DNA from: Acinetobacter lwoffii | GTDB taxonomy: Bacteria; Pseudomonadota; Gammaproteobacteria; Pseudomonadales; Moraxellaceae | Assembly (NCBI RefSeq): GCF_029024105.1 | Contig: NZ_CP118963.1 | Coordinates: 1,922,001 to 1,986,000, forward strand | DNA: 64,000 nt | Direction of reading: 5' to 3' | Part shown: piece by piece, positions 1 through 9,411 of the stretch | How positions within the stretch are numbered: the stretch's first letter is position 1 | How the letters are laid out: every line of letters starts with the position of its first letter | Translations under genes and position numbers: made by a program | The notes under the pieces: model-generated | Database searches by the model: none | Seen by the model: only the letters and a program-made list of their open reading frames with translations | Told to the model about the DNA's origin: nothing

Positions 1-210
1 AACATAACGTCCTACAATTCCACAAAATTTTGCATTCTGCTCAGGACTAAATCCCTGTTGCTGCGGATTTAAACCACTTAAAAACTGACGCGATTCCTTT
101 TTATAATCCGCATTAATTCGTTCTATTGCTTCTACATATTCAACTGCACTCGCAGCAAAAACCCCATAACTCCATCCCAGTAGACACACGCCCAATAGTA
201 TTTTTTTCAT
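1..210 (-). CDS. Small secreted protein of unknown function, partial
   Basis: An open reading frame starts with ATG at 210 and runs off the left edge without a stop, giving 70 visible residues. It begins MKKILLGVCLLG and has a hydrophobic stretch ending FAASA, which looks like a Sec signal peptide cleaved near residue 20. The mature part is polar and carries one cysteine in the visible portion. I do not recognise the family. The bases 211-317 separate it from the M48 gene that follows on the same strand. Confidence 0.6.
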   Translation of the reverse strand, partial: MKKILLGVCLLGWSYGVFAASAVEYVEAIERINADYKKESRQFLSGLNPQQQGFSPEQNAKFCGIVGRYV

Positions 211-317
211 ATTATGCTTCAGTTTGATTCACGCTGATCTTTCAAAAATATTGTAGCCTGATTGAATATATTCTTGCTATATCATCCTGATACAAAAACT
301 TAAAACCCAGTGCAACC

Positions 318-1760
318 TTAAATCTTGTATTGATGTGCCTGCTGCATCTGTTTCAGACGCTGGCGAATGGTGGACGATAAAGATTGATTATTCTTTACGC
401 TACGCTGGGCATGTAATAATGATTTGATGGCAGTTTCTTCATATCCTGACCAATATTCTACTTCTGCACGATAGCGCAGCACATTAGCAGCCTTAATCGG
501 CGAATCTGGCTCTGCATTGGCAGCCAGTTGCATTAGTCGCCAGCCACTGACATCCCGTGAATTGGCATTTAGAAATCGCTGCACTAAAACTTTTGCTTTA
601 TCGGGTTGCTTGGCGCGAATCAGCACTTCTGCATATTTATAATTGAGCGCTCGATTTTCCGGCATGATCCGCGCTGCTGACGCTACACTTTCCAAAGCTG
701 CATCAAGCTGGTTCTGAGCTAAATAAATATCAGTCTGGAATAAAACCTGTAAAGGATGCATCTGGTTATGCTTTTTTGCTCGATCTAAAGTGGCCTGCGC
801 GGCCTGGAAATCACTTTGCTGTATTCGATAGGCAGTTAAGGCAAGCTGGCCTGCAAAATTATTTTGCTGGTCCATCAGGATAAGCTGCTCTGCATTGGTC
901 TGACCAGACAATACCCTGCTATACCACTTGATAATGTCAAAGTCTTGGTCATTGAGACTGCGTTTCACCGCAGGAAGCTGGTTGGCACGTAAACGTGCTT
1001 CACTCATACGCTCGGTGGTGAGTGGATGAGTGAACCAGAAATCCGGCAGAAAGCTTAAGCGGCTGGTCGAGCGATGCATGACCTCAAAGAAATCTGCCAT
1101 ACTATGCGGGTTATAGCCGGAACGATACATATATTGCATACCAATCCGGTCTGCCTCACGTTCCTGATTACGACTATAAGTGAGCTGTTTATCCAGAAGT
1201 GCTGCCTGTGAACCCATCATGACCGCTGTGCCGACATCACCATCTGCCTGAGAAGCGACCAAAGCACCGACGAGAATTCCAGCTAGCGCCAGTAAACCTT
1301 GCCCTTTAAAGGCATCCTGAGAGCGACTGTAATGACGTTGTGTGACATGTGCAATTTCATGTGCCATCACTCCTGCCACTTCATCCATGTTTCGGGCTGA
1401 ATTAATCAGACCAGCATTAAGTGCAAAAAGACCACCTGGTACAGCAAAGGCATTAATTTGCGGGTCATTAATAACCAGCAAACCGATCGGCTGTTGCAAT
1501 TGAGTCTGACTCAGGATATGAGAAAATACTGAAAGCAGCTGATCTTCAAGCCATGGATTTTGCAGGACCGGCATTTGTTTATGCACTTCACGATAGACTT
1601 TTTCACCGATCATTTTTTCTTTTTGTTGATCGAGTAAGCCGACGCCTGTACCAATATCAGGCACAGAAAATTGTACATTTACTTGATTAAAATCATGGTT
1701 AGAGCCGTGCCCTGCTACCATATACAGACTTAAGCCACACGCCAGCGCCAATCGTTTCAA
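318..1760 (-). CDS. bepA: M48 family periplasmic metalloprotease/chaperone, BepA-like
   Basis: 480 residues. A signal peptide (about residues 1-19) precedes an M48 zinc-peptidase domain with the motif HEIAH at 134-138 and a downstream EREAD (200-204) that supplies the third ligand. The C-terminal half, about 290-450, is helical and reads as TPR-like repeats. This is the BepA/YfgC architecture. In E. coli BepA is a periplasmic protein that assists LptD assembly and degrades stalled outer-membrane proteins; assigning that role here is by family. It stands alone between a small secreted protein and a dehydrogenase on the same strand. Confidence 0.85.
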   Translation of the reverse strand: MKRLALACGLSLYMVAGHGSNHDFNQVNVQFSVPDIGTGVGLLDQQKEKMIGEKVYREVHKQMPVLQNPWLEDQLLSVFSHILSQTQLQQPIGLLVINDPQINAFAVPGGLFALNAGLINSARNMDEVAGVMAHEIAHVTQRHYSRSQDAFKGQGLLALAGILVGALVASQADGDVGTAVMMGSQAALLDKQLTYSRNQEREADRIGMQYMYRSGYNPHSMADFFEVMHRSTSRLSFLPDFWFTHPLTTERMSEARLRANQLPAVKRSLNDQDFDIIKWYSRVLSGQTNAEQLILMDQQNNFAGQLALTAYRIQQSDFQAAQATLDRAKKHNQMHPLQVLFQTDIYLAQNQLDAALESVASAARIMPENRALNYKYAEVLIRAKQPDKAKVLVQRFLNANSRDVSGWRLMQLAANAEPDSPIKAANVLRYRAEVEYWSGYEETAIKSLLHAQRSVKNNQSLSSTIRQRLKQMQQAHQYKI

Positions 1761-1876
1761 TGAAAAATCTCTAATCCTGCCGATCTAATTTATCTTGAAT
1801 ATAGCATTGAACAATGAGCAGAGACGCAAGAAAATGTTATTTTTTAATACCATTTAAACGACGAATCAGATGCATT

Positions 1877-2842
1877 TTAAAATTCCGGATTGACCACATA
1901 ACGGGGCACTCGTCCTTCCAAGGCATCAACAAGATTCTGATAAGCCAGTTCTGCCATTTTTTTACGGGTGGCTGCAGTGGCCGAACCCACATGTGGCAAT
2001 GTAACCACATTATCCAACTGGAATAATTCCGATTCTTTTAACGGCTCTTTCTGATATACATCCAGACCGGCAGCAAAAATCTGCTTGGTTTTTAAAGCTT
2101 CAATTAATGCCTGCTCATCAATGACCGAACCACGTGAAATATTGACCAATACCGCATGAGGTTGCATTTTCGCCAATTCTGCTGCTGCAATCAGCGCCTT
2201 GGAATCCGCATTCAAATCTACTGCAACAACCACAAAGTCAGAACGCTGTAACAGTTCATCAAGCTGGCAATATTGCGCATTCACCCCTTGAGCGAGTTCT
2301 GGTTTTTCCCGGCGATTATGATACAGAATATTCATATTAAAACCGTAAAAACCACGACGTGCGATTGCCGCCCCAATATGACCGAGACCAATAATTCCGA
2401 GGGTTTTTCCAAAAATATCCATACCAAATTGTGCTTCGCCCACGGTACGCTGCCATTGTCCCTGCTTGGTCCATTGATCCAGGTAAGCCACTTTGCGTGC
2501 TGCTGACATCAGTAAAGTGAAAGCCAGGTCAGCAGTGGTTTCAGTCAGTACATGCGGCGTATGACTGAGATAAATTTTCTTTTCATTTAAATAATCCAGT
2601 TCATAGTTGTCATAACCGACACTGACACTGGAGATAATTTTTAACCGGGTGGCACTGGCCAGATTATCGCGATTCAACAAGCGCCCTGCGCCAATCATGC
2701 CATCAGCATCCTGAACCTGCTGCAAAAGCTGTTGATTCACATCGCCTAGCTTCGGTTGTATATAACTAACCTGATAATTTTGTTCCAGCTTGTTTTGAAT
2801 ATCAGTATCAATTTGACTAAATACAACCACTTTTTGTTTCAT
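1877..2842 (-). CDS. D-isomer-specific 2-hydroxyacid dehydrogenase (glyoxylate/hydroxypyruvate reductase type)
   Basis: 321 residues, typical for the family. The NAD(P)-binding Rossmann motif GLGHIGAAIARR lies in the middle. The catalytic triad of the family is visible: Arg in NISRGSVIDE, Glu in GLDVYQKEP and His in LPHVGSAT. Family members reduce 2-keto acids such as glyoxylate, hydroxypyruvate or 2-ketogluconate in the cytoplasm. The sequence most resembles the GhrB/TkrA group, but the substrate cannot be read from it. A probable holD gene lies 22 bases upstream on the same strand and may be cotranscribed. Confidence 0.85.
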   Translation of the reverse strand: MKQKVVVFSQIDTDIQNKLEQNYQVSYIQPKLGDVNQQLLQQVQDADGMIGAGRLLNRDNLASATRLKIISSVSVGYDNYELDYLNEKKIYLSHTPHVLTETTADLAFTLLMSAARKVAYLDQWTKQGQWQRTVGEAQFGMDIFGKTLGIIGLGHIGAAIARRGFYGFNMNILYHNRREKPELAQGVNAQYCQLDELLQRSDFVVVAVDLNADSKALIAAAELAKMQPHAVLVNISRGSVIDEQALIEALKTKQIFAAGLDVYQKEPLKESELFQLDNVVTLPHVGSATAATRKKMAELAYQNLVDALEGRVPRYVVNPEF

Positions 2843-2864
2843 CTATTTTTATTCCACAGCAAGA

Positions 2865-3509
2865 TTATTCCAGACTGGCAGTCCTATTTTGCATAAACTG
2901 CCATAAACGTTTTTTTAGAATCGGCTGATCCAGCATTTCTTGTAAAGATGCCAACTGGATCATTTTCGTATTTGATATATGCGCTACAGGCCCGAGGAAA
3001 ATAATATTTTTCTCTGCACTCATTCCATCCAGAAAACCCTGAATATAGGATTCTACACCACGTCCATCCTGAACATTGGCCCAGGGAAATGGCCAGTTCA
3101 GCTCATGAAACTCACCTGGGACTGCACGCTGGATATTGCCCCATAAATTCTGGGTGTCTTCGGTCATTGCAGTTGCATCAATCACGATACTGCAATGTGC
3201 CAGACTTAAAGCCTGCAAACTGAATGGCGGGATTTGTACGATTTCACGCTCTTCCTGAACAGTTGCAATGTGAGTCGGTGCCGCAGCTGGTGTATCAACC
3301 TTAAGCGTAACAATTGGCTCTGGCTCAGGAATCGGTAGATCAGCCAACGCCTCTACGGAAGCAGGCTGTGGTAAGACGATATCGGTGTGAAATTCAGGTG
3401 CAGCCTGATCACGCCAGATCGAAACCTGGTGCGGCTGACATGCGCTGTCCCTAGGAATCCAGAGATCGATTCCTAATGTTGCCAGTATGTCACGCTGATG
3501 CCCAATCAT
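2865..3509 (-). CDS. holD: Probable DNA polymerase III psi subunit (HolD-like)
   Basis: 214 residues. The N-terminus, HQRDILATLGIDLWIPR, resembles the N-terminal clamp-loader-binding peptide of E. coli psi (pattern ..LGI..W..R). A Pro/Glu-rich linker spans about residues 45-90. The C-terminal part ends KKRLWQFMQNR, close to the psi C-terminal helix. The protein is longer than E. coli psi (137 residues), as I recall for the Pseudomonas psi protein, which also has a linker. Psi bridges the clamp loader to chi and SSB in the replisome. This is inference from short motifs; the fallback call is a conserved hypothetical protein. Confidence 0.5.
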   Translation of the reverse strand: MIGHQRDILATLGIDLWIPRDSACQPHQVSIWRDQAAPEFHTDIVLPQPASVEALADLPIPEPEPIVTLKVDTPAAAPTHIATVQEEREIVQIPPFSLQALSLAHCSIVIDATAMTEDTQNLWGNIQRAVPGEFHELNWPFPWANVQDGRGVESYIQGFLDGMSAEKNIIFLGPVAHISNTKMIQLASLQEMLDQPILKKRLWQFMQNRTASLE

Positions 3510-3713
3510 CTTTTCATCATCACCAATTTCAGGCTGAACATTTTAGCCGGATTGCCTGTGCTTTGCCGAACTTTTTCAGCTTTTCTTTTTTATCCTGATG
3601 GATTCTAGTACAAAGTTTAGCTGTCTGCTAAAAACCGTGCTTTTAATACACCATCAAACCATTTCTGCTGTTATAACAGATTCCGGCTAAAGCTGCGCGT
3701 TGTCATTTATTTT

Positions 3714-5603
3714 CTACAGAATGGTTAAACTGTTCTTCTTTAACATTTGCTGAACGACCTGTTCTGCCTCAAAACCCAAGCGCCAATACAACAGCTCCAT
3801 CACGTCCAACTCATCCTGTGTCACGATACGATCACTCCACAAACAGGCTTCTGCAATACCTAAAATACTGAGACGATCACGTAATAACAGCCCCGCAATA
3901 TCATTCAGAATTTCTGCAAGATCAATCGGCTCATCAGAAATTTCATTGTATAAGTCCAGTTCCTGAGCGGTCAGAATCCGGTTTAAAATCCGCTCCCGCA
4001 CCTCAAGCTGGTTGCCGCTATTAATCTGCTGTACATGCAGCAAGGCGTCAATCAAACGCACAATCTGTGGCTTGACTTCTTCGAGTGCTGTAGGAGTATG
4101 TGCAGGAAGCAGATTTAACTCATATTTCACACATTCCAGTAATAACGCATCCAGCAGGCCAATTTCGCCATCTTCCTGAATAATCCGTGCCAGCTTCATC
4201 AAAAACTGCCGTGCGACAGTTGTCGGCATGCCGCCGATATTCTTGCAGGCTTGCTGGAAAATCGAAATATGCACACGCCCATCGAGATTGAGCAATGAAT
4301 CTACAATTGCACGACTAACTTCAGCCTCAGTCGGAATAAATTCACGATATTGACGAATCATTAAAATGGCGACCATCACTTCACGAGAGCCGGTTGCCGT
4401 TTGTAATGCACGCTCAATCAGTTCCGGACGTGGCATCTTGAGCCGAAGTTCCGGATTCAGCGGCTTGATCGCATCTTTAATCGCAAAACTGATCGGAGAC
4501 AGCCGTAATAATGGCAAAGGCTGTGGCGAACTCCAGCTCATTGCAGTTTCAGGCACCACTTCTTCCAAAGAACGGAACAAACTAAACAAAGGCTGATTTT
4601 TGAGTTTTTTCAGATTCTCAAGCTGTAAGTCCTGAATCAAGGCAGGATTTAATTCATAAATCCGCTGATTGATATTGGGATGAATATTCAGCCAGTTTTG
4701 CGGGCTCAAAGAATTGGCAAAGCACATATGTGAAATGGATTCAGCATATTCACTATAAATCTGGGATCCGGAATGATGCACATGGATTCTGAGTAAAGTC
4801 TGGATATTGGCATCATTTTGAATCAGGCGACGAGTTTTCTGATCATTTTTATAGGTTCGACCACCCAACGAAATATATTTAATAAAACGGGAAATCAAAA
4901 CGCCCAAACTACCAATCAGCCAGATCACCGCACCAACTGCCACATAGAAGGTTTCGAACTTGTTTTCACGCGGACTACCCGCTCGATAAAAACCAGACTT
5001 GGCAATCTTACTGCCACACTGACTAAACGTAGTTAAACTGCTATACAGAATTTTCAAACGGGTATTTTCCGCAGCCTCACCAGAGAGGATTTTATTGAAT
5101 TCATGGCTGAGTAAGCCATACAGCTCGACTTTATCGAGTGTTTGTATCGCACCCCAAGTCAGAATAATCGCGGTATCCCGCGGACTAAATCCCGCCGTCA
5201 GTGCATTAACACCAACTTCATCGGGCAGCACATACACCGCCGGAACTTCAATCAGAAAAGTCTCTGCCAGTTGCTGGTTAATGTGCAGTGCAGCACTTTC
5301 TTCTGGAATACTGTCCATCGGACTCAACCGACGCGCACCCAACTGCTTCGCCAGTGAATAACCACCATTCCGAAAAATATAAAACTCGTAGATGACCGAG
5401 ATCATCATGGCACATAACAACAAAGCAATCAGGTAAGGACTCAGCGCATGCCAGAAGATTGACTGGCTAGGATCAGTATAAAAAACAAAGAGACCAACAA
5501 CGGTATTAATAATAAAAATAGTCAACAGAATTGCAATCAGGCAAAAACTTACAGGCAGTACTATATTTTTGTTTTTTATAAAATCGTATCCTACGTTTCG
5601 CAA
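3714..5603 (-). CDS. Membrane protein with degenerate M48 peptidase domain and TerB-like C-terminus
   Basis: 629 residues. Two transmembrane helices (about 15-42 and 52-75) precede an HtpX/M48-like region with the segment VNALTAGFSPRD and the motif HEFNK at 167-171. M48 enzymes have HExxH, so the second zinc-binding His is replaced by Lys and the domain is probably not an active peptidase. A third hydrophobic stretch lies near 220-240. The C-terminal 130 residues are acidic and helical, reminiscent of TerB/DjlA-like domains (ACLWSDRIVTQDELDVME). Function unknown. It precedes purF on the same strand, but a terminator and about 90 bases separate the two. Confidence 0.6.
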   Translation of the reverse strand: MRNVGYDFIKNKNIVLPVSFCLIAILLTIFIINTVVGLFVFYTDPSQSIFWHALSPYLIALLLCAMMISVIYEFYIFRNGGYSLAKQLGARRLSPMDSIPEESAALHINQQLAETFLIEVPAVYVLPDEVGVNALTAGFSPRDTAIILTWGAIQTLDKVELYGLLSHEFNKILSGEAAENTRLKILYSSLTTFSQCGSKIAKSGFYRAGSPRENKFETFYVAVGAVIWLIGSLGVLISRFIKYISLGGRTYKNDQKTRRLIQNDANIQTLLRIHVHHSGSQIYSEYAESISHMCFANSLSPQNWLNIHPNINQRIYELNPALIQDLQLENLKKLKNQPLFSLFRSLEEVVPETAMSWSSPQPLPLLRLSPISFAIKDAIKPLNPELRLKMPRPELIERALQTATGSREVMVAILMIRQYREFIPTEAEVSRAIVDSLLNLDGRVHISIFQQACKNIGGMPTTVARQFLMKLARIIQEDGEIGLLDALLLECVKYELNLLPAHTPTALEEVKPQIVRLIDALLHVQQINSGNQLEVRERILNRILTAQELDLYNEISDEPIDLAEILNDIAGLLLRDRLSILGIAEACLWSDRIVTQDELDVMELLYWRLGFEAEQVVQQMLKKNSLTIL

Positions 5604-5649
5604 TGCAGAATCCTAAAATGATGATTTTCAATGGGCTCATCATAAAACA

Positions 5650-5674
5650 AAAAAGCGGGAAATTCCCGCTTTTT
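5650..5674 (-). terminator. Rho-independent terminator after purF
   Basis: An 8-bp GC-rich inverted repeat (AGCGGGAA / TTCCCGCT) is flanked by A and T runs. It sits 19 bases past the purF stop and would work on the minus strand. Confidence 0.8.
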
Positions 5675-5692
5675 CATGATGATTTTAACTAC

Positions 5693-7228
5693 TTAGACTT
5701 CGCGTACGCCAGTCAAATCCACTGAAGCTGCATCAATATTGACATCAATATAATTGCTTTCTTTCATGGCACTGTCACTACGTTTTTGCTGAAGATCATC
5801 CAGATATTGCGCATCAATACCGCCCGAAACATAGATGCCATCAAAGACTGAACAATCAAAGTCTTTGACATCCGGTACTTTGGTGGTTCTTACCGCATCT
5901 TTCAAATCTTCCAGATCCTGGAAAATCAGACGGTCAGCACCAATAATTTCACGGATTTCTTCTACGCTACGTCCCGATGCAATCAGCTCAGATTTCGCCG
6001 GCATATCAATACCGTAAACGTTTGGATATTTCACCATCGGTGCTGCAGACGCAAAGAATACTTTTTTCGCGCCAGAATCACGAGCCATCTGGATAATTTC
6101 ATTACAGGTCGTACCACGGACAATCGAGTCATCCACCAACAGTACGTTTTTACCTTTAAACTCAAGCTCAACCGGGTTGAGTTTCTGACGTACCGATTTT
6201 TTACGCAGCTGCTGTCCCGGCATAATAAAGGTACGGCCGATATAGCGGTTTTTCATGAAACCTTCACGGAATTTCACACCCAGCATATTGGCAAGTTCTA
6301 GCGCTGAAGTACGTGAAGTATCCGGAATCGGAATCACCACATCAATATCATGCTCTTCACCCCACTCACGCAGAATTTTTTGCGCCAGTTTCTCACCCAT
6401 TTTTAAACGTGCTTTATACACCGAGATTCCATCAATAATGGCATCTGGACGGGCAAAATAAACGTATTCAAAAATACAAGGACGATATTCGGCATTTACG
6501 GCACATTGCTTGGTAAAGAAATTACCTTCTAAATCAATAAATACCGCTTCACCTGGCAGAATATCACGCTCAACTTTAAAGCCCAGCGCAGTAATCGCAA
6601 CAGATTCAGAAGCAATAATATATTCCATACCCTGTTCAGTTTCACGTGAACCGTAGATCAATGGACGAATACCATTTGGATCACGGAAGCCCACCAGACC
6701 CTGACCGGTAATCATCGCCACCACGCCATAAGCACCTTTGCAACGCTCATGCACACGTGTTACCGCATGGAAAATATCTTCCGACGTTGGCACCAGTTTG
6801 CCATGTTTTTGCAGTTCATGCGCAAACACGTTTAACAGGACTTCTGAATCAGAATCAGTGTTCATATGACGCAAGTCAGTTTTGAACAGGTCATCATGAA
6901 TTTCTTCAGCATTGGTCAGGTTACCATTATGTGCCAAGGTAATCCCGTACGGCGAGTTCACATAAAACGGCTGTGCTTCAGCACTGCTCGATGAACCGGC
7001 TGTTGGATAACGCACATGACCAATACCGTAATTTCCTTTCAAAGCACGCATATGACGGGTATGGAATACATCACGCACCATACCATTGTCTTTGCGCAGG
7101 AATAAACGTCCTTCATCACATGTCACGATCCCAGCTGCATCTTGTCCACGATGTTGTAACATCGTTAATGCATCAAACAACATTTGGTTAACGGGTGATT
7201 TACCAGCTATACCAACTACTCCACACAT
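5693..7228 (-). CDS. purF: Amidophosphoribosyltransferase
   Basis: 511 residues. It starts MCGVVGIAG, so removal of Met exposes Cys2, the glutaminase nucleophile of class II (Ntn) amidotransferases. The N-terminal half is the glutaminase domain. The C-terminal phosphoribosyltransferase domain carries the PRPP motif VLLVDDSIVRGTT. It catalyses the first committed step of purine synthesis (PRPP plus glutamine to phosphoribosylamine). The gene is 24 bases downstream of cvpA, the same pair as in E. coli, and both probably share a transcript with pyrD. Confidence 0.97.
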   Translation of the reverse strand: MCGVVGIAGKSPVNQMLFDALTMLQHRGQDAAGIVTCDEGRLFLRKDNGMVRDVFHTRHMRALKGNYGIGHVRYPTAGSSSSAEAQPFYVNSPYGITLAHNGNLTNAEEIHDDLFKTDLRHMNTDSDSEVLLNVFAHELQKHGKLVPTSEDIFHAVTRVHERCKGAYGVVAMITGQGLVGFRDPNGIRPLIYGSRETEQGMEYIIASESVAITALGFKVERDILPGEAVFIDLEGNFFTKQCAVNAEYRPCIFEYVYFARPDAIIDGISVYKARLKMGEKLAQKILREWGEEHDIDVVIPIPDTSRTSALELANMLGVKFREGFMKNRYIGRTFIMPGQQLRKKSVRQKLNPVELEFKGKNVLLVDDSIVRGTTCNEIIQMARDSGAKKVFFASAAPMVKYPNVYGIDMPAKSELIASGRSVEEIREIIGADRLIFQDLEDLKDAVRTTKVPDVKDFDCSVFDGIYVSGGIDAQYLDDLQQKRSDSAMKESNYIDVNIDAASVDLTGVREV

Positions 7229-7252
7229 AGCAACCTCGCAGACAAGCTAGGA

Positions 7253-7834
7253 TTAATAAAAAGGATTATTTGTAGACTCATCTGCAACTCCAGACTTGGA
7301 CGATGTTTCAGATGATGAAGCTGAAGGTTTCGATGCCCCTTCAGGCTTGATATGTTGTAGTGCGCCATTCGCGGCTTCTTTCGACATTTGAGTCGCCCAA
7401 GGCGCATAAGGCAATAAGGCTTGAATAAACTTGGACTGTTTCCAGTGCGGCGAGCTTTCTACCCACGGACCAATCCCCTGCATGGTAATCAGAACAATCA
7501 GCAAACCTTTCAGGCTACCAAAGACACCACCAGCCAGACGGTTGAGAGGACCCAGTTTAAGACTCTTTAAAATACGGTTCAACAGTGCAGTAACGATCCA
7601 GGTCAGAACTACAATCAGCAGGACGATAAAGGCGAAGGCCGCAATCTTTTGTACAACTGGATCTGTACTCAGAGCAACCATAGACGGCGCAAGTAGCGTT
7701 GAATATTTTGCCGCAACAATCAGGGCAAAGATCCATCCCACTAAGTTCGCAAAGGCTTTAATAAATCCTTGACGCAAACCGTTGAGCCCTCCAATGAGCA
7801 AGATAATCAGTAGAAAGATATCAATGACATTCAT
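7253..7834 (-). CDS. cvpA: CvpA family inner-membrane protein
   Basis: 193 residues from ATG at 7834; a TTG 24 bases further upstream would overlap pyrD and is less likely. Four hydrophobic segments occupy the first two thirds, followed by a Ser/Lys-rich tail. The N-terminus MNVIDIFLLIILLIGGLNGLR is typical of CvpA. The E. coli homologue was named for colicin V production; its general role in envelope physiology is not settled. The start lies 5 bases after the pyrD stop and the gene leads into purF, so the three are probably cotranscribed. Confidence 0.9.
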   Translation of the reverse strand: MNVIDIFLLIILLIGGLNGLRQGFIKAFANLVGWIFALIVAAKYSTLLAPSMVALSTDPVVQKIAAFAFIVLLIVVLTWIVTALLNRILKSLKLGPLNRLAGGVFGSLKGLLIVLITMQGIGPWVESSPHWKQSKFIQALLPYAPWATQMSKEAANGALQHIKPEGASKPSASSSETSSKSGVADESTNNPFY

Positions 7835-7839
7835 AGGAT

Positions 7840-8841
7840 TTAAAGTGCGTCTACACAATCTTTTACAAGTTTAGGTCCAGTATAGATGAGGCCACTATAA
7901 ACCTGTACAAGGCTGGCGCCTGCCTGTTTCTTGGCAACAGCATCTGCACCTGAAAGAATACCACCCACACCAATCAATGGAATTTGTCCTTTTAATACCG
8001 CAGCAAATGCAGCCAGACATGCGGTACTTTTCTCAAATACTGGCGCGCCAGACAAACCGCCCGCTTCCTCTGCATGCTCCAGACCCTCTACCCCTTCACG
8101 TGACAGTGTGGTATTGGTCACGATCAGACCATCGATCTTGAATTGCAATAACTGTTTGGCAATAAAGGCAATATCGCTGTTATCCAGATCAGGCGCCACT
8201 TTCAGTACCAAAGGTACATAATGCTGGTATTCCTGAGCCAATTCAAGCTGACGCTTCTTCAATGTTTCCAGCAGTTCGGTGAGTGCATCACCACTTTGCA
8301 GGCTGCGCAGGTTTTTGGTATTGGGAGAAGAAATATTGACGGTAATATAAGAAGCATAATTATAGACTTTTTCTAAACAGATGAGGTAATCATCTACTGC
8401 TTTTTCTACCGGAGTATCAGCGTTTTTACCGATATTAATACCGAGAATGCCTTTAAATTTGGCAGCTTTGACATTTTCAACCAGCTGATCCACGCCATCA
8501 TTATTAAAGCCCATACGGTTAATAATGGCTTTGGCCTGTGGTAAACGGAATAAACGCGGATGAGGATTGCCGGCTTGCGGTCGCGGGGTAATGGTACCAA
8601 TTTCAATAAAACCAAAACCTTGACCGGCAAGGGCGTCAATATAGGCACCATTTTTGTCCAAACCTGCCGCAAGACCTACCGGATTGGGAAATTCGATTCC
8701 CATACAGGTCACAGGTTTCGCAGCAACGTTTTGACGCATCAAGCCCATTTTATGGGATGATTTCAATAGTGATAATGTCAGCTCATGTGCACGCTCTGGT
8801 GCTAAAGAAAACAACAAAGGGCGGGCTAGAGAATACAACAT
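7840..8841 (-). CDS. pyrD: Dihydroorotate dehydrogenase (quinone), class 2
   Basis: 333 residues. An N-terminal membrane-associating helix (LYSLARPLLFSLAPERAHEL) marks the class 2 quinone-dependent type. The FMN/orotate barrel has the motifs NPVGLAAGLDKNG, NISSPNT (containing the catalytic Ser) and LIGVGGILSG. It oxidises dihydroorotate to orotate, the fourth step of pyrimidine synthesis, on the cytoplasmic face of the inner membrane. It heads the pyrD-cvpA-purF cluster, which joins a pyrimidine and a purine step in one direction. Confidence 0.96.
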   Translation of the reverse strand: MLYSLARPLLFSLAPERAHELTLSLLKSSHKMGLMRQNVAAKPVTCMGIEFPNPVGLAAGLDKNGAYIDALAGQGFGFIEIGTITPRPQAGNPHPRLFRLPQAKAIINRMGFNNDGVDQLVENVKAAKFKGILGINIGKNADTPVEKAVDDYLICLEKVYNYASYITVNISSPNTKNLRSLQSGDALTELLETLKKRQLELAQEYQHYVPLVLKVAPDLDNSDIAFIAKQLLQFKIDGLIVTNTTLSREGVEGLEHAEEAGGLSGAPVFEKSTACLAAFAAVLKGQIPLIGVGGILSGADAVAKKQAGASLVQVYSGLIYTGPKLVKDCVDAL

Positions 8842-8931
8842 ATCCAGAAAAGTCTACTGCTTTTTAAGTCGGCATATTATAGGCATAGGCTGACTTAAAA
8901 ACCATGCTTTGCAAATCTTTATTTTTACCGT

Positions 8932-9411
8932 TTATTGTATGGTCGCCGTTAATTTAATCTGTCCCGCCTCATTATTTAGTTCCATTTTCTCGATACTTAG
9001 CCCCATTTGTGCCAGCTGAGTCAGGAAATTTGCCAGTACTGCATAATTTTCATGCATGACCGCCAATTGAATTTTTCCTTCCATTTGCTGGGAAGCCACC
9101 GACAATCCTTGCTGCTGTGCGACTCGCTGTACTTTCTCCGCTGCATCCAGTTGGGTGTCCCCAGCCGGTTTCATGGTTACTGCATTACTTTGCATCCAAA
9201 CAATGGTATCTTTCAGCTGATTTAAGCGTTTTTGCTGGGTATCTGCCGCCTGATGCATATACCAGAGTGCAGAACCGACTGCCGCCACAATCACAAAAAC
9301 AGTGGTAAAAATCACCATTACCCGTTCACGTACCGACAAGCTGTCCAGATAATCACTCAGTTTTTCAAAAGACTGATCCATACGATTTTGTAGCGCTTCA
9401 ATGCCTTTCAT
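8932..9411 (-). CDS. gspM: Type II secretion system protein M
   Basis: 159 residues. A short cytoplasmic N-terminus precedes one transmembrane helix (about 31-51), then a periplasmic alpha/beta domain with helical linker: the GspM/XcpZ layout. GspM partners GspL in the inner-membrane platform that couples the GspE ATPase to pseudopilus assembly. Its ATG overlaps the gspL stop by one base (TAATG), indicating translational coupling. No other gsp gene is visible in the window, so the rest of the machinery must be encoded elsewhere. Confidence 0.85.
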   Translation of the reverse strand: MKGIEALQNRMDQSFEKLSDYLDSLSVRERVMVIFTTVFVIVAAVGSALWYMHQAADTQQKRLNQLKDTIVWMQSNAVTMKPAGDTQLDAAEKVQRVAQQQGLSVASQQMEGKIQLAVMHENYAVLANFLTQLAQMGLSIEKMELNNEAGQIKLTATIQ

